Part shown: in pieces, positions 21,272 to 31,122 of the stretch
Numbering within the stretch: the stretch's first letter is position 1
How the letters are laid out: every line of letters begins with the position of its first letter
NCBI RefSeq assembly: GCF_001424875.1
Contig: NZ_LMCT01000001.1
Location: 54,022 to 118,021, forward strand
DNA from: Kitasatospora sp. Root107
GTDB lineage: Bacteria; Actinomycetota; Actinomycetes; Streptomycetales; Streptomycetaceae
Direction of reading: 5' to 3'
DNA length: 64,000 nt
The notes under the pieces: generated by a model
Told to the model about the DNA's origin: nothing
The model's input: only the letters and a program-made list of their open reading frames with translations
The model's database searches: none
Translations under genes and position numbers: made by a program

Positions 21272-22189
21272 TCAGCCGTCCAGCGGCAGCACCGAGGCGC
21301 CGGTGCCGTCGAGCCGGAGACGGTGCGCGGCAAAGCCGTCACCTGCGAAGGTGAGCAGTTTCTCGGCGTTCGCCTCGTCCGCGAGGGCGAGCACGGTGGG
21401 GCCCGCGCCGGAGATCACGGCCGGGATGCCCTCGGCCCGCAGGGCGCCCACCAGACCGGCGCTCTCGGGCATCGCGGAGGCCCGGTAGTCCTGGTGCAGC
21501 CGGTCCTCGGTGGCGGCCAGCAGCAGTTCCGGACGGTTCGTCAGGGCCTCGACCAGCAGGGCGGCCCGACCGGCGTTGACGGCGGCGTCGGAGAGCGGGA
21601 CGGTCTTCGGCAGCAGGCCCCGGGCGGTCTCGGTGAGCACCTCGGTGGACGGGATGAAGACCACCGGGACGACCAGCTCGGACGGCTCCAGCCGGACCGC
21701 CTTGGCGGAGTCCTCGTCCGTCCAGGCGATGGTGAACCCGCCGCGCAGACAGGCGGCGACGTTGTCGGGGTGGCCCTCCAGCTCGGAGGCGAGGGCCAGC
21801 AGGGCGGCGTCGTCCAGCGTGCTCGGGCCGCCGATGGTGACGGCGCGGGCGGCGACGATGCCGGCGCAGATCGCGGCGGAGGAGGAGCCCAGGCCCCGGC
21901 CGTGCGGTATCCGGTTGGCGCAGACCACCTCCAGGCCGCGCGGCTGACCGCCGAGGCGGTCGAAGGCGGCCCGCATCGAACGGATCATCAGATGCCGTTC
22001 GTCGCGCGGCAGGGTGGCCGCACCCTCACCGGCGATGTCCACCGAGAGACCGGAGTCGGCGACCCGGACCACCACGTCGTCGTACAGGCCCAGGGCGAGT
22101 CCGAAGGCGTCGAAGCCGGGGCCGAGGTTGGCACTGGTCGCGGGGACCCGGACCCGGACGGCGGCAGCACGGAACGCGGGACCAGCCAT
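21272..22189 (-). CDS. thrB: Homoserine kinase
   Basis: 305 aa, GHMP kinase family. It phosphorylates homoserine with ATP, the step before threonine synthase. PATSANLGPGFDAFGLAL opens the fold, PHGRGLGSSSAAI is the phosphate-binding GHMP loop, and ISGAGPTVLALAD is the C-terminal motif. The open frame extends 96 codons upstream, but the ATG at 22189 with AGGAGAG upstream and a normal N-terminus is the true start. Confidence 0.96.
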   Translation of the reverse strand: MAGPAFRAAAVRVRVPATSANLGPGFDAFGLALGLYDDVVVRVADSGLSVDIAGEGAATLPRDERHLMIRSMRAAFDRLGGQPRGLEVVCANRIPHGRGLGSSSAAICAGIVAARAVTIGGPSTLDDAALLALASELEGHPDNVAACLRGGFTIAWTDEDSAKAVRLEPSELVVPVVFIPSTEVLTETARGLLPKTVPLSDAAVNAGRAALLVEALTNRPELLLAATEDRLHQDYRASAMPESAGLVGALRAEGIPAVISGAGPTVLALADEANAEKLLTFAGDGFAAHRLRLDGTGASVLPLDG

Positions 22190-22522
22190 GGTGGTGGGAC
22201 TCTCCTGGGAGGTGACGGCCCGGTTGGGGTCGGGCCTGCGGTGGTACGTGTGCGGGGTTTTCGCGACAGCTCCCCGGCGGGGTGGGCGCGGCGCACGGCG
22301 CGGCCCACTGCTGACCAGACTATCGAAGAGAGGTTCCACAGCGGTACACCCCGCACCCCTCCGATCTGCCGTGTTGCCGGATCTGGCCGGAAAATGCGCG
22401 AAAGCGGGCACCGATTCCGCCCGGAAGTCGGCGCGGCCGGCGACAAGTCGGGCAGAAAGGTGTGCCCCGGCAAACACGGCGGGCCGACCCCCGAAAGAGT
22501 CGGCCCGCTTGTTGACAGCTCG
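22190..22522 (-). promoter_or_regulatory. thrC-thrB spacer
   Basis: 333 bp with no gene. It holds the thrC terminator hairpin (22479-22508) at its upstream end and must hold any separate thrB promoter. The minus strand has a GATAGTCT element near 22317-22325 but no matching -35. Confidence 0.4.
22479..22508 (-). terminator. thrC terminator
   Basis: A perfect 10-bp inverted repeat (GCGGGCCGAC / GTCGGCCCGC) with a 10-nt loop begins 14 nt after the thrC stop. It implies that thrB is at least partly transcribed separately from thrC and hom. Confidence 0.65.
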
Positions 22523-23608
22523 TCAGTCCAGCAGCCCGAGCCGGCGGGCGGCCGCCTCCGGGTCGATCGGCACGATCTGCGGCTGCGGCGCACCGGCCAC
22601 CGCCCAGTCCGGGTCCTTGAGGCCGTTGCCGGTCACGGTGCAGACGATCCGCTGGCCCGGGTCGACCAGACCGGCCTCCGCCTTGGCCAGCAGGCCGGCC
22701 ACCGAGGCGGCCGAGGCGGGCTCCACGAAGACGCCCTCCTGCGCGGCCAGCAGGCGGTAGGCGGACAGGATCTGACGGTCCGTCACCTTGTCGATCAGGC
22801 CGCCCGAGTCGTCCCGCGCGGCGATCGCGTAGTCCCAGGAGGCCGGGTTGCCGATCCGGATCGCGGTGGCGATGGTCTGCGGGTTGAGCACCGGGGCGCC
22901 GTCCACGATCGGGGCCGAGCCGGACGCCTGGAAGCCCCACATCCGCGGGGTGCGGTCGGCCAGACCGTCCTTGGCGTACTCGGTGTAGCCCTTCCAGTAG
23001 GCGGTGATGTTGCCCGCGTTGCCGACCGGGAGGACGTGGATGTCGGGGGCGTCGCCGAGCATGTCGACGATCTCGAAGGCGGCGGTCTTCTGGCCCTCGA
23101 TCCGGACCGGGTTCACCGAGTTGACCAGGGCCACCGGGTACTTCTCGGAGAGTTCACGCGCAAGGGTGAGGCAGTCGTCGAAGTTCCCGTCCACCTGGAG
23201 GATCTTCGCGCCGTGCACCAGCGCCTGGCCCATCTTGCCGAGCGCGATCTTGCCCTGCGGCACCAGCACGGCGCAGACCATGCCCGCGCGCACCGCGTAC
23301 GCCGCGGCGGAGGCCGAGGTGTTGCCGGTGGAGGCGCAGATGACGGCCTGGGCGCCGTCCTCCTTGGCCTTGGAGATCGCCATCGTCATACCGCGGTCCT
23401 TGAAGGACCCGGTCGGGTTGGCGCCCTCGACCTTGAGGTAGACCTCGCAGCCGGTGCGCTCGGAGAGCACCTGGGCGGGGACGAGCGGCGTGCCGCCCTC
23501 GAGCAGGGAGACCACGGGAGTGGAGGCGGAGACCGGCAGCCGGTCCCGGTACTCCTCGATGAGGCCGCGCCACTGGTGGGTACGACCGCTCTGGATGACG
23601 GCGTTCAT
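22523..23608 (-). CDS. thrC: Threonine synthase
   Basis: 361 aa, PLP fold type II. It converts O-phosphohomoserine to threonine. The PLP lysine lies in [11 protein letters not shown], and the phosphate-binding glycine loop is [13 protein letters not shown]. The length matches the short actinobacterial form. It starts with an ATG 8 bp after hom, so hom and thrC form an operon. Confidence 0.96.
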   Translation of the reverse strand: MNAVIQSGRTHQWRGLIEEYRDRLPVSASTPVVSLLEGGTPLVPAQVLSERTGCEVYLKVEGANPTGSFKDRGMTMAISKAKEDGAQAVICASTGNTSASAAAYAVRAGMVCAVLVPQGKIALGKMGQALVHGAKILQVDGNFDDCLTLARELSEKYPVALVNSVNPVRIEGQKTAAFEIVDMLGDAPDIHVLPVGNAGNITAYWKGYTEYAKDGLADRTPRMWGFQASGSAPIVDGAPVLNPQTIATAIRIGNPASWDYAIAARDDSGGLIDKVTDRQILSAYRLLAAQEGVFVEPASAASVAGLLAKAEAGLVDPGQRIVCTVTGNGLKDPDWAVAGAPQPQIVPIDPEAAARRLGLLD

Positions 23609-23616
23609 GGTGCTTC

Positions 23617-24909
23617 CTACTCCCCTTCAACCCGCATGATGCTGGCCACGTCCCGCACGCTGTCCAGCGCGCGGAGCTTGTCGACCGTCGCCGACAGCGC
23701 GGCGTCGGTGGCACGGTGGGTGACCACGACGAGCGAGGCGTCGCCGTCGCGGCCCTGCTGGCGCACGGTGTCGATGGACACGCCGTGCTCGGCGAAGACG
23801 GAGGCCACCTGGGCCAGCACGCCCGCGCGGTCGTCCACGTCCAGGCTGACGTGGTACCGGGTGATCACCTGGTCCATCGGCTTGGCCGGGAGCTGGGTGT
23901 ACACCGAGTCGCCGGGCCCGGTGGTGCCGTTGACCTTGTTGCGGCAGACCGCGACCAGGTCGCCGAGCACCGCGGAGGCGGTCGGCGCGCCACCGGCGCC
24001 GGGGCCGTAGAACATCAGCCGGCCGGCCGCCTCGGCCTCCACGAAGACCGCGTTGTACGCCTCGCGGACCGAGGCCAGCGGGTGGCTCAGCGGCAGCATC
24101 GCGGGGTGCACGCGGGCGGTGACCGACTCGCCGTCGGCGGCCCGCTCGCAGATCGCCAGCAGCTTGACCACGCAGCCCATCTCCTTGGCGGAGGCGATGT
24201 CGGCGGCGGTCACCTCGGTGATGCCCTCGCGGTAGACGTCCGCGGCGGTGACCTTGGTGTGGAAGGCGATCCCGGCCAGGATGGCGGCCTTGGCGGCGGC
24301 GTCGAAGCCCTCCACGTCGGCGGTCGGGTCGGCCTCGGCGTAGCCGAGCGCGGTGGCCTCCTCGAGCGCCTCGGAGTACCCGGCGCCGGTGGAGTCCATC
24401 TTGTCCATGATGAAGTTGGTGGTGCCGTTGACGATGCCGAGCACCCGGTTCACCTTGTCCCCGGCGAGCGACTCGCGGAGCGGGCGGAGCAGCGGGATGG
24501 CACCGGCGACGGCGGCCTCGTAGTACAGGTCCACGCCCGCCTTGGCGGCGGCGGCGTGCAGCTCGGCACCGTCCTTGGCCAGCAGCGCCTTGTTGGCGGA
24601 GACCACCGAGGCGCCGTTCGCGAAGGCGCTCAGGATGAGGTGTTTGGACGGCTCGATACCGCCGACGACCTCGATCACCACGTCGATGTCACCGCGGTTC
24701 ACCAGCGCCTCGGCATCGGTGGTGATCAGGTGCTCGGGCACTCCGGCGCGGGCCCGGCCGGCCCGGCGGACCGCGACGCCGACGAGCTCGACCGGAGCGC
24801 CGATCCGCGCGGCGAGGTCGGCGGCGTCCGTCGTCATGATGCGCGCCACCTCGGAGCCCACCACACCACAGCCCAGCAACGCCACCTTCAGCGGGCGCGT
24901 ACGCATCAT
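23617..24909 (-). CDS. hom: Homoserine dehydrogenase
   Basis: 430 aa. It reduces aspartate semialdehyde to homoserine with NAD(P)H. The Rossmann loop [13 protein letters not shown], the catalytic region [14 protein letters not shown], the [20 protein letters not shown] segment and a C-terminal ACT domain (from about residue 345, starting [18 protein letters not shown]) for threonine feedback are seen. Two adjacent ATG codons start the frame; the second (24906) has the better spacing to GGAG. Confidence 0.96.
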   Translation of the reverse strand: MMRTRPLKVALLGCGVVGSEVARIMTTDAADLAARIGAPVELVGVAVRRAGRARAGVPEHLITTDAEALVNRGDIDVVIEVVGGIEPSKHLILSAFANGASVVSANKALLAKDGAELHAAAAKAGVDLYYEAAVAGAIPLLRPLRESLAGDKVNRVLGIVNGTTNFIMDKMDSTGAGYSEALEEATALGYAEADPTADVEGFDAAAKAAILAGIAFHTKVTAADVYREGITEVTAADIASAKEMGCVVKLLAICERAADGESVTARVHPAMLPLSHPLASVREAYNAVFVEAEAAGRLMFYGPGAGGAPTASAVLGDLVAVCRNKVNGTTGPGDSVYTQLPAKPMDQVITRYHVSLDVDDRAGVLAQVASVFAEHGVSIDTVRQQGRDGDASLVVVTHRATDAALSATVDKLRALDSVRDVASIMRVEGE

Positions 24910-25000
24910 CCGACTCCGCTCTGCTTTCTCGGGTTTTCCGCGGGCTGATTGGTCGGCGGTCTTCGCCGCCCGCAGGGTATTCGGTCTGTACCAGTCTCCG

Positions 25001-25030
25001 GGACCAGCCGCACGAATCTATGGCTGGTCC
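25001..25030 (-). terminator. lysA terminator / hom leader hairpin
   Basis: A perfect 9-bp inverted repeat (GGACCAGCC / GGCTGGTCC) with a 12-nt loop lies 22 nt past the lysA stop and about 90 nt before hom. Confidence 0.5.
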
Positions 25031-25052
25031 ATCATCTGAGACGAGAATTTCC

Positions 25053-26444
25053 TCATCCGAGATCGAGGCGCAGGAGATCCTGCTCCGTCTCACGGCGGAC
25101 GATCACCCGGGCCGCACCGTCCAGGACGGCGAGCACGGGAGGCTTGAGGGCGTGGTTGTAGTTGCTCGCCATCGAGCGGCAGTACGCGCCGGTCGCCGGG
25201 ACCGCGATCAGGTCACCCGGCGTCAGGTCGGCGGGCAGGAAGGCGTCCCGGACCACGATGTCGCCGGACTCGCAGTGCTTGCCGACCACCCGGACCAGCA
25301 TCGGCTCGGCCTCGCTGGTGCGCGAGACGAGGGCGACGGAGTACTCGGCGTCGTAGAGCGCGGTGCGGATGTTGTCCGACATCCCGCCGTCGACGCTGAC
25401 ATAGGTGCGCAGTCCGTCGAGCGGCTTGATCGTACCGACCTCGTACAGCGTGAACGCGGTCGGGCCGACGATCGCCCGGCCGGGCTCGACGCTCAGGCGC
25501 GGCACGTTCAGGCTGGCGGCGGCGCACTCCCGGCGGACGATCTCGGCCAGCGAGGCGGCGATCTCGGCGGGCTCGCGCGGGTCGTCCTCGCTGGTGTACG
25601 CGATGCCCAGGCCGCCGCCGAGGTCGATCTCCGGCAGCTCGACCCCGTGCTCGTCCCTGACCTGCACCAGCAGCCCGACCACCCGGCGGGCGGCCACCTC
25701 GAAGCCGGCCGTGTCGAAGATCTGCGAGCCGATGTGCGAGTGGATGCCGCGCAGTTCGAGGCTCGGGTGCGCGAGGGTGCGGCGGACCGCCTCGGCCGCC
25801 CGGCCGCCGCTCAGCGACAGTCCGAACTTCTGGTCCTCGTGCGCTGTGGCGATGAACTCGTGGGTGTGCGCCTCGACGCCGACCGTCACCCGGATCAGCA
25901 CCGGCTGCCGGACACCCTGGGCGGCCGCGATCGCGGCCAGCCGGTCGATCTCCTGGTAGGAGTCGACCACGATGTGCCCGACGCCTGCCTTGACCGCCTG
26001 CTCCAGCTCGTCCGGCGACTTGTTGTTGCCGTGCAGCGCGATCCGCTCGCCCGGCATCCCGGCGGCCAGCGCCACGGCCAGCTCGCCCGCGCTGCACACG
26101 TCGAGGTTGAGCCCCTCCTCGTGCAGCCAGCGGACGATCGCCTTGGAGAGGAACGCCTTGCCCGCGTAGTAGACGTCCGCGCCGTCGCCGAAGGCGTCCC
26201 GCCAGGCGCGGGCCCGGGCACGGAAGTCGGCCTCGTCCATGACGTACGCCGGGGTGCCGTACTCGGCGGCCAGCGCCTTGACGTCGATGCCGCCGACGGT
26301 GGCCACGCCGTCGGCGTCGCGGGCGACCGTACGGGACCAGACCTTGGGGTCGAGCGCGTTCAGGTCGCTCGGCGGGGCCAGGTAGTGGCCCTCGGGCAGC
26401 ACGTCACCGTGGCGGGGGCCTGCGGGGTGGGCGGAGCGGCTCAT
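25053..26444 (-). CDS. lysA: Diaminopimelate decarboxylase
   Basis: 463 aa, PLP fold type III. It decarboxylates meso-diaminopimelate to lysine, the last lysine step. The PLP lysine is in [14 protein letters not shown]. The barrel motifs [10 protein letters not shown] and EPGRAIVGP and the C-terminal [12 protein letters not shown] substrate loop are present. The roughly 30-residue N-terminal extension ([18 protein letters not shown]) is usual in actinobacteria. It lies 78 bp after argS, matching the argS-lysA-hom-thrC-thrB order of the phylum. Confidence 0.96.
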   Translation of the reverse strand: MSRSAHPAGPRHGDVLPEGHYLAPPSDLNALDPKVWSRTVARDADGVATVGGIDVKALAAEYGTPAYVMDEADFRARARAWRDAFGDGADVYYAGKAFLSKAIVRWLHEEGLNLDVCSAGELAVALAAGMPGERIALHGNNKSPDELEQAVKAGVGHIVVDSYQEIDRLAAIAAAQGVRQPVLIRVTVGVEAHTHEFIATAHEDQKFGLSLSGGRAAEAVRRTLAHPSLELRGIHSHIGSQIFDTAGFEVAARRVVGLLVQVRDEHGVELPEIDLGGGLGIAYTSEDDPREPAEIAASLAEIVRRECAAASLNVPRLSVEPGRAIVGPTAFTLYEVGTIKPLDGLRTYVSVDGGMSDNIRTALYDAEYSVALVSRTSEAEPMLVRVVGKHCESGDIVVRDAFLPADLTPGDLIAVPATGAYCRSMASNYNHALKPPVLAVLDGAARVIVRRETEQDLLRLDLG

Positions 26445-26522
26445 CGTGGTGTCCTTACGAGTAGGGGCGGTGACGTGTCCTGACGGACCGTCACCGCCCC
26501 CGGGGCGCTTGGGGGTTGAGTG

Positions 26523-28178
26523 CTACATCCGCTCGGGCGTCGATACGCCCAGCAGCGTGAGCCCGTTGGCGATGACCGTGCGCGTGGCGTCGGCCAGCCA
26601 GAGCCGGGCGTGCGTCAGGTCGGTGACCGGCTCCTCGCCCTTGGGCAGGATCTGGCAGTGGTCGTAGAACCGGTGGTACTCCCGGGCGACCTCTTCGAGG
26701 TAGCGCGCGACCCGGTGCGGCTCGCGCAGCTCGCCCGCCGCGGTGAGCACCCGGGGGAACTCGCCGAGCTGGCCGAGCAGCGCGGACTCCCACTCGGTGC
26801 TGAGCAGCTCCGGCTTGAAGTCCTCGGACTTGGTGATGCCCAGCTCGTTGGCCTTGCGCTGCACACCGCACATCCGGGTGTGCGCGTACTGGACGTAGAA
26901 GACCGGGTTCTCGTTGGTCTGGCTGGTCAGCACGTTGATGTCGAGCATGATCGTGGAGTCGGTCGGGTAGCGCACCAGGGAGTACCGGGCCGCGTCCACG
27001 CCGATCCAGTCGACCACGTCGTCGATCGTGATGATGTTGCCGGCCCGCTTCGACATCCGGACCTCTTCGCCGTCGCGAAGCATCTTCACGAACTGGCCGA
27101 TCTTCACCTCGATGTTGCGGTCCATGTCGTCGCCCGCGCAGGCCGCGATGGCCTTCAGCCGGTTGACGTAGCCGTGGTGGTCCGCGCCGAGCATGTAGAC
27201 CGAGACCTCGCTGCCCCGGTCCCGCTTGCTCAGGTAGTAGGCGGCGTCGGCGGCGAAGTAGGTGGTCTCGCCGTCGGCCTTGACCAGCACCCGGTCCTTG
27301 TCGTCGCCGAAGTCGGTGGTGCGCAGCCAGATCGCACCCTCCTGGTCGAAGACGTGACCCTGCTCGCGCAGCCGCCCGATCGCCTTCTCGACGACGCCGG
27401 AGTCGTGCAGCGACTTCTCCGAGAACCAGACGTCGAAGTGGGTGCCGAACTCGTCCATCGAGCGCTTGATCTCGGCGACCATCAGCTTGAGGCCCTCGAC
27501 CCGGAAGACCTCCAGCTGCTCGGCCTCGGGCAGGTCGAGCACGCCCGGGACGCCGGCCACCAGCGCCTTGGCGATGTCGACGATGTACTCGCCCACGTAA
27601 CCGTCGGCGGGCGCGGGCCGGCCGTTCGCGGCGGCCTGCAGGGAGGCGGCGAACTTGCCGATCTGCACGCCGGCGTCGTTCAGGTAGTACTCGGTGGTGA
27701 CCTCGGCGCCGGTGGCCCGGAGCACCCGGGCCAGCGAGTCGCCGACGGCCGCCCAGCGGACGCCGCCGATGTGGATCGGGCCGGTCGGGTTCGCCGAGAC
27801 GAACTCGAGGTTGATCTTGAGACCCTTGAGCGCCTCGTTCCGGCCGTACGCCGGGCCGGCCTCGACGATGGTGCGGGCCAACTCACCCTGGGTGGCGGCG
27901 TCCAGCGTGATGTTCAGGAAGCCCGGACCGGCGATGTCCACCTTCGACACCCCGGCGATCTCTCGCAGGCGCGCGGACAGGATCTCCGCGATGGCTCGCG
28001 GCGGCTTGCCGGCCGCCTTCGCGAGCTGGAGGGCCACGTTGGTGGCGTAGTCGCCGTGGTCCCTGTTCTTGGGCCGCTCGATCGTCACGTGCTCGGGCAC
28101 GGCGACGGTCAGCTCGCCCGCCTCTACGGCGGCGCTCACTGCGGCCTGGACTGCCTGGGAAAGCTCTGCGGGTGTCAC
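26523..28178 (-). CDS. argS: Arginyl-tRNA synthetase
   Basis: 551 aa from the GTG at 28178 (first residues after Met are TPAELSQAV). Class I synthetase that charges tRNA-Arg. The HIGH-type motif is in ANPTGPIHIGGVRW, and the KMSKS-equivalent is RMSKRAG. The N-terminal additional domain and the C-terminal DALR anticodon-binding domain (ending LTLLGVSTPERM) are intact. The frame is open upstream, but those codons do not resemble ArgS. A tRNA-Arg gene lies less than 1 kb upstream on the other strand. Confidence 0.95.
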   Translation of the reverse strand: MTPAELSQAVQAAVSAAVEAGELTVAVPEHVTIERPKNRDHGDYATNVALQLAKAAGKPPRAIAEILSARLREIAGVSKVDIAGPGFLNITLDAATQGELARTIVEAGPAYGRNEALKGLKINLEFVSANPTGPIHIGGVRWAAVGDSLARVLRATGAEVTTEYYLNDAGVQIGKFAASLQAAANGRPAPADGYVGEYIVDIAKALVAGVPGVLDLPEAEQLEVFRVEGLKLMVAEIKRSMDEFGTHFDVWFSEKSLHDSGVVEKAIGRLREQGHVFDQEGAIWLRTTDFGDDKDRVLVKADGETTYFAADAAYYLSKRDRGSEVSVYMLGADHHGYVNRLKAIAACAGDDMDRNIEVKIGQFVKMLRDGEEVRMSKRAGNIITIDDVVDWIGVDAARYSLVRYPTDSTIMLDINVLTSQTNENPVFYVQYAHTRMCGVQRKANELGITKSEDFKPELLSTEWESALLGQLGEFPRVLTAAGELREPHRVARYLEEVAREYHRFYDHCQILPKGEEPVTDLTHARLWLADATRTVIANGLTLLGVSTPERM

Positions 28179-28281
28179 GGGCCCCAGCCTAGGCGAGAGG
28201 CGGTACGCGGCCGCACCTGGTTTACCCGTTGAGACGGGCGTGCCGCGGCTTTCCGGCGCCAATGTTCGCTCTGGGCGAACC

Positions 28282-28800
28282 TCAGCCGCTCTCCCCCAGC
28301 TCCGAACCGAAGCCGCCACTGAACCCGCCGCCGAACCCCGAACCGAACCCACCGCCGAACCCGTAGGCGAAGCGCTGCCGTGGCGCGTCCCGCCCGCTCA
28401 GCAGCATCATCCGCCGGACCAGCGCCACCAACTCCGCCGGGTCGAACGGCTTCCCGAGGTACCCGTCCACCCCGACCGACTCGCCCTGCCGCAGCTCGGC
28501 CGGCGCACACGCGCTCACGATCGCGATCGGCAGCCGCCTGGTCGCCGGGGCCGCCCGCAGCCGGGCCGCCGTCCGCAGGCCGTCGAGCCTCGGCATCATC
28601 ACGTCGAGTGTCACCACGTCAGGAGCCACCCGGCGGACCACCTCCAGGCACTCCGCGCCGTCGGCAGCCGTCACCACCTCGAAGCCCTCGAGCTCCAGGT
28701 TGACTCTGATCAGCTGGCGGATCACCTCGCTGTCGTCCACCACGAGGACCCGCCCGGGCGCTCCGGACACCTCACCGAGGGTAGCCGCGCTCCCACCCAC
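28282..28800 (-). CDS. Stand-alone response-regulator receiver protein with Phe/Gly-rich tail
   Basis: 172 aa from a GTG at 28800 behind GGGGAAAGG; a GTG at 28770 is an alternative. A single receiver domain (about 15-133) has acidic Asp22-Asp23, phospho-acceptor Asp66, Ser96 and Lys117, so it should be phosphorylatable. There is no output domain. Instead it ends in a 28-residue Phe/Gly repeat tail (FGGGFGSGFGGGF). Its partner kinase is not in the window. It is upstream of argS on the same strand, about 100 bp away. The longer open frame upstream runs into the tRNA gene and is not coding. Confidence 0.82.
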   Translation of the reverse strand: MGGSAATLGEVSGAPGRVLVVDDSEVIRQLIRVNLELEGFEVVTAADGAECLEVVRRVAPDVVTLDVMMPRLDGLRTAARLRAAPATRRLPIAIVSACAPAELRQGESVGVDGYLGKPFDPAELVALVRRMMLLSGRDAPRQRFAYGFGGGFGSGFGGGFSGGFGSELGESG

Positions 28801-28919
28801 CCGTCCGGCCTTTCCCCACTTCCGTTCGCACCGGCCCGACCCACCCCCGAAACCCGTGCACGGACCACTCCCCCGGCCTGGTAATGTTCTCCACGTCGCC
28901 ACCACGGGACACCATGCAG

Positions 28920-28991
28920 GCCCCCGTAGCTCAGGGGATAGAGCACCGCCCTCCGGAGGCGGGTGCGCAGGTTCGAATCCTGCCGGGGGCA
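28920..28991 (+). tRNA. tRNA-Arg (anticodon CCG)
   Basis: 72-nt cloverleaf: acceptor stem GCCCCCG / CGGGGGC with discriminator A, D-arm GCTC/GAGC, anticodon arm CCGCC-CTCCGGA-GGCGG with anticodon CCG (reads CGG), and T-arm GCAGG-TTCGAAT-CCTGC. The 3' CCA is not encoded in full. Confidence 0.96.
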
Positions 28992-29010
28992 CTTCGCAAG
29001 AGGTGCTGAA

Positions 29011-29045
29011 GAGGCCCAAGTTGACCACTGGTCAGCTTGGGCCTT
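29011..29045 (+). terminator. tRNA-Arg / protease bidirectional terminator
   Basis: A 16-bp stem with two G-T wobbles (GAGGCCCAAGTTGACC / GGTCAGCTTGGGCCTT) and a 3-nt loop lies 19 nt after the tRNA. It is also 67 nt beyond the stop of the convergent protease gene, so it may serve both. Confidence 0.65.
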
Positions 29046-29112
29046 CGTCATGTCCGGGGTGCGGTCGAGTCGGTGCGGTCGGGTCCGTGCGGTCGGGTCC
29101 GGGGCCGGGTGG

Positions 29113-30126
29113 TCAGCCGGTGGTCACGTCCGTGAAGAGGGCGGCCAGGGTGTCGTCGAAGTGGGCGCCGTAGGAGATGTCCTCGGTGGCGCCGCCCTCC
29201 TCGAAGCCGCCGATCACGCCGATGACGCGGCCGGTGGCTGCTTCGAGGAAGGGGCCACCGCTGGTGCCACCCGGGAAGTCGGGGCAGGCGATCCGGCGTT
29301 GGTGGGCCGACTGGGCGGTGGTGGCGTTGGTGCAGACGATGGGGGCGTCGCTGCGACTGGGGTAGCCGTACAGGCGGGCGGTGGTGGTGAGGGAGGTGTT
29401 GTAGGCGATCGGGTTACCGCCGACCACCGCCTGGACGGTGCGGCCGGTGGTGTCGGGGGCGATCTCCAACAGGGCGTAGTCCTCGTCCGGATCCTGGTCC
29501 TGCTGCCAGCCCTCGGTGGTGTGGACGGCGGTGACCTGCCAAGTCCCGTACGGGCGGGTCCCGTTGCGATAGCCGGGGACGAAGGTGACGCCGCTCGCGG
29601 TGGACAGGCAGTGCGCGGCGGTGAGGACGAAGGTGCCACTCGGGCTGGCCACGACGCTCGCCGTGCAGAAGTGCTGTCCGTCGGAGAACAGGGCGCCGAC
29701 CCGGGCGGATTCGGTGCTCGCCGGGGCGGTGGCGGTGGTGCCGGGGCCGGACGAGCGGGAGGCCGACGGGGAGGGCGCGGGCAACGGGGTCGGGACGGGG
29801 GGCGGAGTGGCGGTCGGGGTCTTCCTGGTGGCGGACGGGGCGGCGGCCGACGCGGTGGCCGAGGGGGAGGCGACGGCGGTCGGGGCGGGTTCGGCCGGGG
29901 CGTCCACAGGCACCGGGGCAGCGGGCGGGGCGGTGACCGAGGGGGTCGGATCGGCCGTGGGGACGGTGGCGACCACGCTCTCGGCCACCGGGGGGACCGC
30001 GGCGGGGACGGCAGTCGGCCCGGCCGTCTCGGCCGAGGCCGGGGCGGTGGGCCGGGCGGTGGCCGGCGAGACGGCCACCAGGGCGGCGATCACGGTCACG
30101 ATCGCGAGTCGGTGCGCGGTGGTCAT
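29113..30126 (-). CDS. Secreted trypsin-like serine protease
   Basis: 337 aa. An N-terminal signal peptide (about 1-25, ending ATA) is followed by roughly 110 residues of Ala/Pro/Thr/Val-rich linker and then a chymotrypsin-fold domain. The triad is visible: His172 in VLTAAHC, Asp216 in DEDYALLEI and Ser289 in GGTSGGPF. Cys154/Cys173 and Cys265/Cys281 are likely disulfides. Position and the E/D-rich specificity region resemble V8/trypsin-like extracellular peptidases. The linker may act as a propeptide or wall spacer. The substrate is unknown. Confidence 0.9.
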   Translation of the reverse strand: MTTAHRLAIVTVIAALVAVSPATARPTAPASAETAGPTAVPAAVPPVAESVVATVPTADPTPSVTAPPAAPVPVDAPAEPAPTAVASPSATASAAAPSATRKTPTATPPPVPTPLPAPSPSASRSSGPGTTATAPASTESARVGALFSDGQHFCTASVVASPSGTFVLTAAHCLSTASGVTFVPGYRNGTRPYGTWQVTAVHTTEGWQQDQDPDEDYALLEIAPDTTGRTVQAVVGGNPIAYNTSLTTTARLYGYPSRSDAPIVCTNATTAQSAHQRRIACPDFPGGTSGGPFLEAATGRVIGVIGGFEEGGATEDISYGAHFDDTLAALFTDVTTG

Positions 30127-30279
30127 GCAGGTGCTCCCAACGTCGCGGTCACCCCGTACGGTTCGGTACGACTATGGGCCGCCGAGCTGGAGATCGGGTG
30201 ATCGTTCGCTGGGAGTGCGGTGAGAGTTCCGGGAACGTTGCCCGCCTGACGCCCCGTCGGACCGCCTGCCGACGGCGGG

Positions 30280-30972
30280 TCAGTCCGCCTCCACGATCTG
30301 CCCGTCGTGCAGCGAGACCACCCGGTCGGCCTGGGCCATCAGGGTCGGGTCGTGGGTGGCGACCAGGGCGGTGACGCCCTGGGAGTGGACCACGGCGCGG
30401 AGCAGTTCCATCACGGCGAGGCCGGTCTCGGAGTCGAGCTGCCCGGTGGGTTCGTCGGCGATGATCAGCGCGGGGTCGTTGGCCAGCGCGCGGGCGATCG
30501 CGACCCGCTGCTGCTGGCCGCCGGAGAGTTCGGCGGGCCGCTGCTCGGCGTGGTCGGCCAGGCCGACCAGGGCGAGCAGGGTGCGGACCCGCTCCTCGCG
30601 TTCGGCGGCGGGGAGCTTGCGCAGCCGCATCGGGACGCCGACGTTCTCGGCGGCGGTGAGCACCGGCAGCAGGCCGAAGGACTGGAAGACGAAACCGATC
30701 CGGTCCCGGCGCAGCGCGAGCCGGCCTGCCTCGTCGAGCTCGGAGAGGTCGTTGCCGTCCAGCGAGATCCGGCCACTGGTGGGGGCGTCCAGGCCGCCGA
30801 CCAGGTTGAGCAGGGTGGTCTTGCCGGAGCCCGACCGGCCCTTGAGCGCGGTGAGTTCACCCCTCGCGGCGGTGAAGGAGACCCCGCGCAGCGCGTGCAC
30901 CGTGCGCGGTTCGGTACCGAAACTGCGGCGAAGATCCTCGACCACGACCATCGGCGATTGGGTGTCGGTCAT
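30280..30972 (-). CDS. ABC transporter ATP-binding protein (MacB/LolD type)
   Basis: 230 aa from the ATG at 30972. Walker A GRSGSGKTTLLN, signature [12 protein letters not shown], Walker B LIIADEPTGQLD and switch His in VATHD are all intact. This subfamily drives FtsX-type permeases in export or envelope remodelling rather than import. It is divergently transcribed from the two large FtsX permeases 150 bp away, which have their own ATPase at the operon end, so the system may have two alternative motors. Confidence 0.93.
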   Translation of the reverse strand: MTDTQSPMVVVEDLRRSFGTEPRTVHALRGVSFTAARGELTALKGRSGSGKTTLLNLVGGLDAPTSGRISLDGNDLSELDEAGRLALRRDRIGFVFQSFGLLPVLTAAENVGVPMRLRKLPAAEREERVRTLLALVGLADHAEQRPAELSGGQQQRVAIARALANDPALIIADEPTGQLDSETGLAVMELLRAVVHSQGVTALVATHDPTLMAQADRVVSLHDGQIVEAD

Positions 30973-31122
30973 CAGTGCTGCCCCCCGTGGACGATCCGGT
31001 GTGAAGATGCTCGATTCTGCGCAGCTCGGACATGGTTCGCGCAAGGCCCTTCCACTTGCTGTTCGAATCTGACAGAGTCGTCCGCTATCCGGTACAGGGC
31101 GGCCGGAACGGGGGGAAGACAC

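Noticed and set aside
22190..22477. 96-codon extension of homoserine kinase
   Set aside because: Arg/Pro-rich, no family match, and a good ATG with a ribosome site exists at 22189.
28801..29028. N-terminal extension of the receiver protein
   Set aside because: The extension runs through the antisense of the tRNA-Arg gene and gives a sequence unrelated to any receiver domain.
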